Assembly: GCA_963921795.1 (NCBI GenBank)
Contig: OY997641.1
Span: 27,240,535-27,304,534, forward strand
Direction of reading: 5' to 3'
DNA: 64,000 bases
Source: Nannobrachium achirus
Lineage: Eukaryota > Chordata > Actinopteri > Myctophiformes > Myctophidae
Part shown: piece after piece, positions 12,278 through 23,039 of the stretch
Numbering within the stretch: position 1 is the stretch's first letter
How the letters are laid out: every line of letters begins with the position of its first letter
Made by a program: the position numbers and the translations under genes
The notes under the pieces: model-generated
What the model was told of the DNA's origin: nothing
The model's input: the letters and a program-made list of their open reading frames with translations, nothing else
Database searches by the model: none

Positions 12278-13630
12278 GAGAGTGGAGAGAAGCTGGAGGG
12301 ATGAGGAGAGAGAGAGAATGGCATACGGAATGGAATCAAATGTGTTACCCGTTCTGCACACCGCGTTCTCACGCACCCTCTCAGGGCGCCGAAGCGGAAA
12401 CACAGGCTCTTCCAGCGTGCAGCAGTTCCAGCTCATTTGCTATCAGGCCACTAGGACTCGCTCTTAGGGCTAGAAACAGGAATGGCGGGCGTAATTGGGG
12501 TCGTATACTTCATCGACTGCTTCCCGCCAAGCAATGTGATTGGTTTGACAGACGTTCTGCCTCTAACAATGATTTATGAACCTGCGAGGCACTCCTACAG
12601 GCCTAGAAGTGTTTTATAGACGTGTAGTGTGTGAAGTTAATCATCGGTAACCAAGGAGGTAGTTAACAATCTGTCAAGCGTTCTCTTGTTATTTTTATCG
12701 ATGCATGAGTCTTACGTAGGGAAGAAAGTTGTGTTCTTTTTATAGCTCGCATGTTTCCGTAAAAGCCTTAAGGTGCTGAGGGATTGTTCTTTAACTGTGA
12801 TCTGTGTGCTTTGATGATGCAAAGCCGCCGCCTTGTTATGCCTTTAATTACAGCACAAACACCCTCTGGGATAGCCCGTTAGGGTTATTTTTTTGTGTGC
12901 AGCATGAATGATGAATGAGGGAATCGCATTCTCTCAGGAAGCCGATTGACATGTGCCATAAGTTGTGTGGTTGTGTGCGCATGCTGTGCATTGGGGAGCG
13001 TCAGCCATTAGTCAGACAACACCTTGACAGGGCATTACTGTACCGTGACACTGACGAATGGCCTCGCCTAATACATAATCTACGTGCAACTCTCTCTCTC
13101 GACCTTCACTTCAGTGCATGTGTGTGTGTGAGGGTGGGATGGGATGGGGAAGTTGGGCTGAGAGGGACCATCTGTCTCCATTAGCCTTTTTTTAACTCAA
13201 GTTATTTAGTCTCACGTCCGGCAGACTCTATCCATCTCTCTCCCTCTGTGTCACACCGGCGCTGTGTCTTTCACTCACCCATTCCTTTCACCTCCTTCCA
13301 TCATCCATCTTTCTTGTTTCTTCCCACCGTATTCCCCCTTCGGCCCTGGGGGAAATACTGCTCTCTTATAAGATATAGAAAGATTGCTGTGTTTGTGTGT
13401 TGAGGTACGGTGGATGTCCACGTGACCGGCGTCTGACACTGTGGAGAAATGTGCACTTTGATGGTGTTGCCTCATCCTATACTCACAGCCCTCAGCTTAA
13501 ATCATGTCTCCCAAAAATAGGCATGCACTGCCTCCTTCTGTTCAATGTTACAACAAGCATGCTTTGGAAGGAGGAAATGGCACTGCATCACCAGAGGGGA
13601 ATGATCTGTTCTGAGTATGGCACATCCTCA
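12275..13630. other. Intergenic, nothing recognised
   Basis: Mixed-composition DNA with only short incidental ORFs and a short TG tract near 13117. Confidence 0.5.
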
Positions 13631-13634
13631 TGCA

Positions 13635-14090
13635 GGGGTGTTGCACCACATTCTGGGCCTGGGTACAAGGATTCACTGCGTTATTTTGTGCTTTAACTAT
13701 TGAAAAATAGCAGATCTACAAGCTCGCAGCGAGCTTGTAAACGTGAACGTTTGTGAAAGTCTTTGAAGATTTTTTTTTTTAACCTGTGGTGCTCAAACTT
13801 TTCATGTGAAGGACCCCCAAAATGATATGTATTTGGCCACGGACCTCCATCTCAAAATATTTAGTTCCAGGGACCACCCAGAAGCAAAATATCATGAGTT
13901 ACAATGTTCGCTTTAAAATAATACATATATTCAAAGATTTGCACACATTTCATGACTTTAAAAAAATAGCAGATCTACATGCTCGCAGCGCGGCATAGGT
14001 GGCGCACTGTGAGCTTATATACCTGCTATTTTTCACTAGCTAAAAAGGTAATTAAGGCCCCTCCCACCTTGGGCCCTAGTAACTCAGTCC
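13635..14090. mobile_element. hAT-like MITE, family C, second copy
   Basis: It has the same internal order as 11698-12217, with diverged ends and CATGCA at 13629-13634 and 14091-14096. It carries a truncated hairpin (13704-13742) and a full one (13963-14033). Confidence 0.7.
13963..14033. repeat. Dispersed hairpin repeat, full copy
   Basis: AAAAATAGCAGATCTACATG and ATATACCTGCTATTTTT arms, in family C MITE 13635-14090. Confidence 0.85.
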
Positions 14091-14142
14091 CATGCACTCC
14101 AAGCTTTGCAGGATGTTTTAATAAAATTAAGTAGGGGCGCCT

Positions 14143-14290
14143 GCTAGCCTCCCTGGTCCAGGCACATACCACTTGCAGGCATTGCCACATCCGGATGACC
14201 TTTGCCGCCTGTCACTCCCAATCTCCTCCCCCATTTCCTGTCAGTCTACTGTCCTATCAATAAAGGCATAAAAGCCCCAAAACAAAAAAT
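14143..14290 (+). mobile_element. SINE family 2, 3' part
   Basis: GCCTCCCTGGTCCAGGCA through CTGTCAGTCTACTGTCCTAT and AATAAAGGCATAAAAGCCCC. Relatives lie at 34298-34460 and 53480-53660. Confidence 0.6.
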
Positions 14291-14387
14291 CTTAAAATAA
14301 AATTAACTCATAAAAGGCACCGCATATTTGGTTAAACAAAGACTGATACAACTCAAAGCCCTCAATGTGATATTCATGGTGCTCTAA

Positions 14388-14693
14388 ACCACTCAACACT
14401 GGGTCGGGACCCTTTGTGGCCGCAGAAACATTTTTATTGGCCCCTTAATTTTTGGTTTCCAAAAATTTTCAAAACATTCCCCAAAAAAACGAATATTTTT
14501 CATGAATTAAAAAAAAAAAAATAATCGAAGAAATTCCATAAATTAGAAAACAAATGTTTAATAAGTATAGTGAAAATAGCCATGGCGGCGCGAAGCGACG
14601 CATTGTGAGCTTAGTTTTCACTAGTTTGGGTCCCAGGAAAACGTCAAATTTCTCTTTTGGGTCTCTAGCTAAAAGGTTTAATTGGGAACCACT
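14388..14693. mobile_element. hAT-like MITE, family B, decayed
   Basis: The right end GGGAACCACT and the body match 19077-19341. GCTCTAA flanks it at 14381-14387 and 14694-14700. A decayed hairpin lies at 14573-14632. Confidence 0.6.
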
Positions 14694-14885
14694 GCTCTAA
14701 TCTAGTCCAAATCACACATCCCCCCACTCGTGTCCGGTGTCCCATCTTGCCCCCAAAGTGTGCAGTGGCCCTGAGTCCAAGGCTTTGACACCAGAGACGG
14801 GTGTTCCACGTCTCTGATCCTGTCCCAGAAGTTAACAGCTCGTCTTCAGCACCACCTGCTACAATCTGTTCCTCCAGGGACAGGC

Positions 14886-15010
14886 AGGGAACTCAAGCAG
14901 GAGATCCGCAGCCAAGAGGCCAAGGAAGGAAACCAGAGAATTACTCAACCGGCGAACCGGGACTCAGGCAGGAGAGCTGCAGCCAAGAGAGGCCAAGGCA
15001 GGAAACCAGA
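14886..15010 (+). repeat. Imperfect tandem duplication (~71 bp unit)
   Basis: GCAGCCAAGAGGCCAAGGAA and GCAGCCAAGAGAGGCCAAGG occur in two adjacent units that share about 50 bp. An open frame across it looks incidental. Confidence 0.6.
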
Positions 15011-15507
15011 TTAACCGTCGCTAGAGGTGGTCTAACGAAGGCAGCGGATAGAGCTGGTTTTGTGAGTCTCTTCAATTAAGTATTTTACTAATTAAACCTT
15101 AGACACATTGTATCAAGCACATGCACACGTAGACATCAAAGGAGGCTTGAGCCCCTGCCCTTTTATCCGTCTGTAAAAAGTGCCCTCTCCAGTCCAGACC
15201 ATGAATGCAGTTTTTACTATGGTGAAAGAAATGCAAATGCCCTCTTTCCATGCCATACCTGAAGGCAGCATTCTAGTGAGGCAGAGAATCGCCTTGTCCA
15301 AACTCTCCTGAACTTGAATGCAGCATCTTATGTTGAAATAATTGCACTCTCTGTGTAGTAACCAGTAAGACTCCCTAATCGGGAGATCTCCACAAATAGG
15401 CCAAAAGTTTGTTTTACCAATTATCAAGACATACGGGCAGTTGACAGTTTGCCATGGTTACTCATTGAAGTTGAATCTCCATATATGGAGATAACCTACG
15501 CATCACA

Positions 15508-15715
15508 CTAAGTCTGACCTCACCAGCCCATATTTGGGCATGAGCAACTTATGTCTCCATATATGGAGATATGATGACATCACACAGTCCTCAGCCGATG
15601 ATGTGGCGTGATGTCATACAATACACAAACGAGCCCTACAGTATAAAGGGGCAATTCTTGCCAGGAAAGAAGCATTTCTTCGACTCAGACCTTATCGCCA
15701 GGGTTGGCTTATAGC
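15508..15715. repeat. 208-bp promoter-like repeat, copy 1
   Basis: It is identical on reading to 16580-16787. It contains a CCATATATGG box at 15557, TGACATCA and TGATGTCA motifs, and a TATAAA at 15642 with possible initiator TCAGACC about 40 bp on. It may be part of an LTR or of an unnamed element. Confidence 0.85.
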
Positions 15716-16030
15716 TTATCATCACATCCAACCATCTCCAATACTGCTTCGTATGGAAGCCAATACTTGCCTTCCATACGATTCAAGGCATCTCGGTTAA
15801 GTTCTTACCGGACACCACTGCGTCGGTTATCTCCATATATGGAGCCTGGAGGGATGTGTTGGTTATCTCCATATCTGGAGATTCAACCTTCAACGATTTT
15901 GACATCTTGTTACTAATCTGTCGGTAGATAATGCCGGTGATGTCAGCAGTGTGATTTCATACTGATGCGGAGATATGAGCAGGGCAAAGGTGTGACGTGT
16001 GACGTGTGACGGACGGCCGGTGGAGGTTTT

Positions 16031-16058
16031 GATACTAAACTGCGACCTTACGGTCGCA
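16031..16058 (-). mobile_element. Helitron-like 3' terminal hairpin
   Basis: On the minus strand the stem GCGACC, loop GTAA and stem GGTCGC are followed by AGTTTAGT, close to the hairpin plus CTRRT end of Helitrons. The body would lie at higher coordinates; its 5' end is not located. Confidence 0.35.
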
Positions 16059-16171
16059 ATTATAATTTTCACCCATTTCACAATTTCTATACACTGCAAA
16101 CAGAAGATATACAAAGATTAGACACCCTAAATTACTCTTGCATAATGTTGTTTTGTATTCCAGCACAGCAT

Positions 16172-16453
16172 ACCGTATTTTCCGGACTATAAGGCGCACT
16201 TAAAAGCCTTTAATTTTCTCAAAAAACTACAGTGCGCCTTATAGTCCAGTGCGCCTTATATATGGATCATTCATTGACATTGACATTCCCTTTAGCACAG
16301 CTCCATCTGTTTGATGCATAACGCAATGGTAGCGTCTATTATGTGCGCCTTATAGTCAGGTGCGCCTTATATATGAAAACAGTTTGAAAATAGACCATTC
16401 ATTGACAGTGCGCCTTATAGTCAGGTGCGCCTTATAGTCCAGAAAATACTGTA
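16172..16453. mobile_element. MITE with TATTTTCCGGACTATAAGGC ends
   Basis: The left end CCGTATTTTCCGGACTATAA and the right end TTATAGTCCAGAAAATACTG are terminal inverted repeats. GTGCGCCTTATAGTC is repeated internally. This is a widespread fish non-autonomous DNA element. Confidence 0.75.
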
Positions 16454-16579
16454 CTTTAATCCCCTGTTCAGTGTGGGGTTATGGTTATACTTCTTATAAT
16501 AATATGCAAGGACAGCGAGGGGTGAGGGGTCATGTTTTGGTACTTTTAATGCATTATTTATGAACAATGATGTAAACAA

Positions 16580-16787
16580 CTAAGTCTGACCTCACCAGCC
16601 CATATTTGGGCATGAGCAACTTATGTCTCCATATATGGAGATATGATGACATCACACAGTCCTCAGCCGATGATGTGGCGTGATGTCATACAATACACAA
16701 ACGAGCCCTACAGTATAAAGGGGCAATTCTTGCCAGGAAAGAAGCATTTCTTCGACTCAGACCTTATCGCCAGGGTTGGCTTATAGC
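16580..16787. repeat. 208-bp promoter-like repeat, copy 2
   Basis: This is an exact direct copy of 15508-15715, offset by 1072 bp. A second shared block (ACTGATGCGGAGATATGAGC at about 15960 and 16957) extends the duplication. Confidence 0.85.
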
Positions 16788-17032
16788 AGCTGTCGGTAGG
16801 ACCATATATGGATTCTGTTAGTGTGGATCTCCTAACAGGGCATCATCTGGGATACAATCCCTTTTATGCCCATATATGGAGATCCCTAACAGAATCCCTT
16901 TCATGCCCATATATGGAGATCCAAAGGTTTGTGTACACATGTGGTGTGATGTCATACTGATGCGGAGATATGAGCAGGGCGTAATCAAGCCTAGAAAATA
17001 ACCTCAGCAGCGATGCGTTGTGAGCTTGGAGG

Positions 17033-17368
17033 TCAGCTATTTTCTATATTTTCAACAAAAGGCCCCTTTAGAAATTCCAGCTCCTGCCTTAGGCAGTTTA
17101 AGCAACCCGTTTCTACAACCATGACGCGAGGCGGGACTCCGGCTGCTATTACGTAATCGCCATAGCAGTCAAAATAGTTCAGCAAACAGCCTTCCGCCAC
17201 GGGGTCCCACCCGTTACTGAACTCTTTGGTTCCTATGGCGACGTGACCACGCAGCAGGCGTTGTATGTAGCCACAACGTGGGAAGGAAGCTTCTGGCGTT
17301 GTAGAGACGGCTGCGACGACAGCAGGTTTATCTATCGAGTGCTGATCATTTCCGGCTACCTTTGTCAT
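17033..17368 (-). CDS. Unassigned 111-residue ORF in a CpG-rich patch
   Basis: I do not recognise the protein (starts MTKVAGNDQHSIDKP). It is Cys-containing, with no clear motif, signal peptide or membrane helix. CpG is locally dense at 17105-17390, unlike the flanks. That is compatible with a first exon and promoter, or with a retrocopy or CpG-rich repeat. The last codons and the stop lie in a decayed copy of the dispersed hairpin (about 16993-17045), so any original 3' end is lost. The opposite strand is also open over about 200 bp, so coding status is weak. Confidence 0.22.
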   Translation of the reverse strand: MTKVAGNDQHSIDKPAVVAAVSTTPEASFPRCGYIQRLLRGHVAIGTKEFSNGWDPVAEGCLLNYFDCYGDYVIAAGVPPRVMVVETGCLNCLRQELEFLKGPFVENIENS

Positions 17369-17389
17369 CTGCCGTAGCAGTCATTTGCT

Positions 17390-18100
17390 TGAAGTCGCTA
17401 TTCTCTGCACTGCACGTCCCTGTATTGTATGTTGAATGTCAAAAAATGCCCATCTACTGTAGTATAAGCTCACACGTTCACAATGGATTGTGAACTTGAA
17501 GAACTGCCCAGGATAGGGACACTAGGGTTCGTGTGGTTAGGTTAGGTGTACATTAGTTGTGGGTTAGCAGGCCATCAGGTTTAAAAGGGGAGAGATAGAG
17601 AGAGATACAGGATAGATATAATTTAGATGAAATAATGAATTATACATGCACAGTATGTGCAATAAATCTCCAACATTCATGTAGGCCCATACATAACTGA
17701 AAACAATTTGGTTGTCTTTATTTCCAGACTCTGGACAAACAAAGGATGCAAAAGTTTTGCTGCTTAGGAATAGGAAAATAAGAAAAAAAGTTGCATTTTA
17801 TAATGATTTCAGCTCATTATGTGTTCCTTACTACTGTTGTCAGTACTTTCTTTTGTCGAGAAAGCTGCTTTGAAGTAGCATAAAATTGAATCAGTAATGA
17901 AGATTATTGTGTTCTGGTTGGTGTGCCCTGTTTTTCAAACCTGCAGTCCTGCATTATTGATATTGCAACTTTTTTATTGTCATAGACTTAAGTTGTGCTA
18001 CAAAACATTTGATTTTTTTGTTCGTGTAAGTCTCTCCAGGCAACTTGGCCACTTTGCATTGATGAAGACTTGATATTGATAAGACTCATCTTATCAAAAC
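17390..18100. other. Intergenic, one decayed hairpin only
   Basis: A diverged hairpin-like stretch at 17441-17510; otherwise AT-rich with no gene. Confidence 0.45.
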
Positions 18101-18286
18101 TAAGGGCCAATACATACTCCCACTTTTAGAGCCAAATCTATTTTGGTTCGGGGAGTCACAAACTCTTGGTGGCACCGAACAGCCAAATTAATGACTGTAC
18201 CCGCCCCCCGAATGACGTCTTGTAGTTCAGACAGAGCCGAACCGAAATAAATTCGGCTCTAAAAGTGGAGTATGCATCAGCCCTTA
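18101..18286. repeat. Foldback MITE
   Basis: The arms TAAGGGCCAATACATACTCC and GGAGTATGCATCAGCCCTTA pair, with CACTTTTAGAGCC and GGCTCTAAAAGTG continuing inward. A small hairpin follows at 18289-18325 (TCTGGGAATTC). Confidence 0.8.
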
Positions 18287-19076
18287 GATGTCTGGGAATT
18301 CTGACTGGGGCAGAATTCCCAGACATTCTGATCTGTTGTAGTAAAAGTAATAAGCCCAGAACGCATGCTTGACCACTCAAAACACCCAGTGCAACAACTG
18401 CCAAGAATAGCAGGAGTTGGAGTAGAAAGAAGGGGGGGGAGGGACCCAGACCAGTGCATAAGTGTGCCGCCCCGTTGTTTCTCACTGGCTCAGCTCCAGA
18501 CGGTGCTCTTCAGTGAAGCGGCAGGGAAGAAAGTTGTATGGCTGAGCTGTAGCGTACACCGACCTGGCTGCTCAGCAGCAATCAATTACACCCCAGTGAT
18601 GAGCTCTGATGTGCTTTGCAAAGGTCAGAGCTGAGACAATGCGAGGCTGTTCTTGTGCAAGAGCGCGAGTCAGCGAGACAGACGCAATATGAGCGAGGTG
18701 AATTGACAAGTGCACCAACATCAGCAAAATATGGTCACAGAAGCCCCTTAATAGGGCCTTTGGAAAGATATATAACACGAGTCCTCAATATTTAATTAGC
18801 AATAAAAGCCTAATGTATAAACTATTGCATATTCGCCCCGTCAGCCCAGAAATCCTGCCAACATATCCCCTATTCAGCGCCCTTGATTGTACAGCGACAG
18901 ACTGCAAGCATTTGAATCAAGTGTGCCATGGCAGATTAATACAAATCTCTGGGCTTTGTCCTCAGAGCCAGTTGGCTGGCAGTCAAGACGGCCATCACCA
19001 TTTACAATTTTACATCTGTGTAGCGCACCGTAATGGGAATAGCCTGTGTATTCTCACTCAAAGGTGCAGCTTAGAG

Positions 19077-19341
19077 CAGTGGTTCCCAAACAGTGGGTTG
19101 GGACTCGGGACCCATGTGGGGACCCAATCTTTATGGATCAGGACTCCGAGTAAAAATCAAATATTCTTTTCCTACATTTAAAAAAAATACATATATTTCA
19201 AAAGATTATTTTGTATTAAGTCGTGAAAATAGCCAATCTACAAGCTCACAACGCTTGTGTGCTTGTAGATCTGCTATTTTCACTAGTTTGGGTCCTGAGC
19301 AAACGTCTAATGCCTCGAGCTAAAAGGTTTGGGAACCACTG
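19077..19341. mobile_element. hAT-like MITE, family B, with perfect 8-bp duplication
   Basis: The ends CAGTGGTTCCCAAAC and GTTTGGGAACCACTG are flanked by GCTTAGAG at 19069-19076 and 19342-19349. It carries a hairpin at 19223-19282. Confidence 0.9.
19223..19282. repeat. Dispersed hairpin repeat, copy with shortened tip
   Basis: GTGAAAATAGCCAATCTACA and TGTAGATCTGCTATTTTCAC-type arms, with GTG/CAC flank symmetry. Confidence 0.87.
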
Positions 19342-20708
19342 GCTTAGAGAACTAGATGGTGCATATATCTAAACCCCTACTCCCTTTAAAACCTTATAGC
19401 AATGGGCTAATCAGAGATGGGTTTTGTTAAACAAGATAATGCTGAAATAGAAATATACTTATACTATACACACATCACACGTCATACTCTCATAATAGCC
19501 TATACCATACATGGTCAACTGGGCTGCCCACCATTGGCCTATACACATAATCAAAATAGTACACAGGGGTTAAAGCAAAAAACAATCCCAAGACTGAAAA
19601 TTATTTTCAGATCATGTCCCAATATGTGATTTTTTTTAAACATGCCGCGTGCAGCGCACACCAATATTTGGGGTGTTTCCTTGAAGTTCTGAACTGCCTT
19701 CACTGAATGTGTGTGCCAAATAAATCCATGCTTCATTTTATAGAAGTATCTTCTGAAGTTCTGTTGTATTCTATGCTAGTCTGGCCAATTCAAATACTCA
19801 TATCTTGAAATTATAACTGATTTTTAGTTTGGAGATCAACATCTACATCGCTTATTTTGTATTTATTTTTTTATTTTGTGGATCTACACTGATCTCAGAC
19901 ATAGCCCCTATGGAATTGTCAAGACTGAAATCAGTCCCCAGGACTGATAACTTTATCCCGAGTACACATATAAACACATACACAACACAATCTTATTTTA
20001 TCTGACAATATAACTACAAATGGGTACAGTGGGCATCGGAGACCCCTGGGCACCTTTCTTTACTGACCACCTCAGGACCCATTAGGTAGTTTGGACTGAT
20101 CTGAAATCTGAAATATGATGTAGGCCATTAACCAAAAACGCAATGTTAGAATATGGAGATGAGGTTTCTGCCAATGTTAGAATATGGAGATGAGGTTTCT
20201 GCCAATGTTAGAATATGGAGATGAGGTTTCTGCCCGACAACGATATGTGGTTCAGACTCAAGAGCTCACGGAACAAGTGCAAGAGCGGCAGAGCAGAGGT
20301 TATTGGTTTGATCCTAGACTCCTCCTGTCTGCATATCAATGTGTCTTTTAAGTTTGAGAAACTTGAGCAGATTTGTGCCTTGCAGTTTCCACCGTTGTTA
20401 TGTCAGTATTGTTGATGTTGATGTTGGGGACTACGGATGAAAATCTGCATCTTGCAATATCCGATGTATTTACATTGCTTAATGTAGTGTTCATTAATAT
20501 GCATCGTCCCGTTGAAATAAATAAATAAATAAAAAAGGAAGTTGTTGGGTGAATGTAACGCACATTGTGAAAAGACGGACCTATGTATCATATCACCGTT
20601 GAAAGGTGAAAAAATGTCCAAAACCGTTCGTTTTGCGTTTATCATTTGAAAATTGATCTAAACTAGTGAAAACAGCCGATCTACAAGCACACAACGCCTC
20701 TAACTCGT

Positions 20709-21121
20709 TTCCCAACGGGTCTGTGGCCTTAACCTAGATGCAGAATAGACTAAAATCTACTATTTGCTTCTGGGGGTCCCTGGAACAAAATATTTTGTGA
20801 TGGGGGTCCGTGGCCAAATACATATCATTCTGGGGGTCCTTCACATGACAAAGTTTGAGAAACACTGATGGCAACATCATTTTTTTTTTTTTTTTTTTTT
20901 TTAAGAAAATTGTTATGATTTAGAAGACATTGTAGAATGTGCCTATCAGTGGTTAAGGACCCCCAAAATGTGTTTTTGGCCACGGACCCCCATCTCAAAA
21001 TATTTTGTTCCACGGATGGACCCCTATCGCAAAATATTTTGTTCCAGGGACCCCCAGAAGCAAAGATTAGATTTTAGTCTAATCTGCATCTATCTTAAGG
21101 CCACAGACCCGTTGGGAAATT
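20709..21121. repeat. Large inverted repeat around a poly-T tract
   Basis: The left arm starts TTTCCCAACGGGTCTGTGGCC and the right arm ends GGCCACAGACCCGTTGGGAAA. Each arm is about 150 bp with AAGGACCCCC-type sequence. The spacer holds a T tract at about 20880-20902. Confidence 0.8.
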
Positions 21122-21547
21122 CTGGGGCAAGTTTGTTTTAGGGCGAGTTTTCTGGTATTCCCTTATGTGATGAAGCGGGGCTTTACTTTACGAAAAAACA
21201 TTTAAATTTGAAACTTGGAGATACAAGGTTTCTGCCCGACAGTGACGATATACTGTATACCTGTGCCTTCAACAAGGGGGCAAATATGGTGCAACCATGC
21301 ACTGACTGAACAAGTAAATAAAAACAAACAAAAAAACAGACACCAGTAAATGCTTTGAGGAAATATACAGACCAACTGATCAGCTTTACTTGGCAGTGGT
21401 TTACTGTAGTCCACGTTTTCAAAGCAGGCGCCACCAGTGGGGGACAATTTGAAAGAAAACAATTATTTCTCCTGAAAGTATCTCATGTCATGTTCTATCT
21501 GGACTCCTTCCAATCTTGCAGGCTGGAAGGATGATGTGTCTCTAGGG

Positions 21548-22068
21548 CAGGGGTTTTCAAAGTGGGTGACGGGGCACCCTGGGGTGCCGTGATGGCAGTC
21601 CCGGGGTGCCGCGAGATCATTTGATAATATTTGGAATTTATTTGGACATTTGAAAATATATTTAGTATCATTTTAAACTTGAAGTACAAAGTTATTTTCA
21701 GTCAGTTCTAACGTTTTCCTCACAACATAATCACTAAAATATCGTCACTGTCGGGCAGAAACCTTGTATCTTTTGGTAAAACAAACCCTGCTTCATCATA
21801 CAAGACTGTCGCACAAAACTAGTGAAAACAGCCGATCTACAAGCGCACAACGCCTCGTTGTGTGCTTGTAGATCAGCTGTTTTCACTAGTTTAGTACATT
21901 TTATGATAAATACAAAACCTACGGTTTTGGACATAAAAGGTTTCCACCCTACGTCGACGATATGCTATAAATATAAGGTGCTGGGAGTGAAAATTATAAT
22001 GTAGGGGTGCCTCGAATTAAAAGGATATTCATGGGGTTCCCCGAGACAAAAAAGTTTGGGAACCCCTG
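21548..22068. mobile_element. hAT-like MITE with perfect 8-bp duplication and a long hairpin
   Basis: The ends CAGGGGTTTTCAAAG and TTTGGGAACCCCTG are flanked by CTCTAGGG at 21540-21547 and 22069-22076. The hairpin at 21816-21893 is the longest palindrome of its family here. Confidence 0.9.
21816..21893. repeat. Dispersed hairpin repeat, longest palindrome
   Basis: AAACTAGTGAAAACAGCC opens and GCTGTTTTCACTAGTTT closes; the tip is CACAACGCCTCGTTGTG. The stem is nearly perfect. Confidence 0.92.
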
Positions 22069-22104
22069 CTCTAGGGATACCATACCATACCATACAATCC
22101 ATAC

Positions 22105-22870
22105 AGATCCTTCTCATAAAATTAGAATATTGTGTAAAAGTTCATTTTCTTGTAATACAATTATTTTTAAACTTTCATATATTTTAGGCTCACTGTGCAT
22201 GCAGTGAAATATTCAAAAGCTTTTTTGTTAAAAATTTTGATCTTTATGGCATACAACACAAGAAAATCCAAAAAAAAATCCATCTCAAAATATTGACCAC
22301 ATGACCACTCAAAAGAAGGATTTATAATACAGAAATGTCAAACTTCTGAAAGGTTATGTTGATTTATGCACTCAGTACTTTGTATGGAATACTTTTGAAC
22401 AAATGTCTTCATCAATGGGGTGTGGCATGGAGGTGGTTGGCCTGTGGTACTGCTGAGGTGTTATGGAAGCTCAGATTTGCTTTGATAGATGCCTTAAGCT
22501 CATCTGTGTGGTTGAGTCTGGTGTCTCTCATCTTCCTCTTGAAAACGCAACACAGATTCTCTGTGGGGTTCGGTTCAGGCCAGTTTGCTGGTCAGTTAAG
22601 CCCAGTAATACCATGGTCAGTACACAAGTTACTAGTAGTTTTGGCTCTGTGGGCAGGTGCCAAGTGTTTATGGCTAAAGGAAACCATCTTTTCCATAAAG
22701 CTCGTCAACCCAAGGAAGCACAAAGTGCTCTAAAATCCCTGCTGGCTGTGTTGACCCTGAATTTGATTAAAAACAGTGGACCAACACCAGCAATACAATG
22801 CGATGCTGGTTTTGCCCACACTGTTTTATCAAGTTTAGAGTCAACATAGCAATCTATCTGAACATTTTGG
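22105..22870 (-). pseudogene. Dead Tc1/mariner transposase and 3' end
   Basis: Minus-strand frames give a degenerate match to the C-terminal part of Tc1/mariner-type transposases. They read QQTGLNRTPQRIC (in place of DLNPIENLWG), then RETPDSTTQMSLRHLSKQI, ASITPQQYHR and SMPHPIDEDICSKVF ending near 22380. In-frame stops and lost catalytic context make it inactive. The terminus near 22105-22145 (CTTCTCATAAAATTAGAATA) matches the ends of fish elements of this type. Confidence 0.7.
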
Positions 22871-23039
22871 AGCACTTTGTGCTCCAAAATATATCAATGT
22901 GCTAAGCTTGAACCCTAATACCTTTGACCTGTGTCATCTACCATTAAAATGGCAAAACTGTTACATACATTTATGGACTAACGACAACCATATAGCATGA
23001 TTTATGTTAAAAGTGATGAAAGAAAGAGACCAAATATAC

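Larger units (their letters stand above)
15479..16980. repeat. CCATATATGG-box repeat cluster 1
   Basis: Perfect CCATATATGG boxes start at 15479, 15557, 15833, 16629, 16802, 16870 and 16907. Most are embedded in a palindrome such as TCTCCATATATGGAGA. Copies of TGATGTCA lie between them. A MITE at 16172-16453 interrupts the cluster. Confidence 0.75.

Noticed and set aside
14801..15079. 92-codon ORF with repeated Gln/Arg/Glu words
   Set aside because: It is explained by the imperfect tandem duplication at 14886-15010; no upstream or downstream exon is recognised.
15113..15427. 104-codon minus-strand ORF
   Set aside because: No motif is recognised. The segment shares a ~30-bp block (CTCCCGATTAGGGAG) with 53469, so it is probably repeat-derived.
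18156..18485. 109-codon minus-strand ORF with a Leu-rich stretch that looks like a signal or membrane helix
   Set aside because: It overlaps the foldback MITE at 18101-18286 and a G-rich tract, so the hydrophobic run is likely incidental.
22463..22849. 128-codon plus-strand ORF
   Set aside because: It lies antisense to the decayed Tc1/mariner transposase, and its peptide has no recognisable feature.
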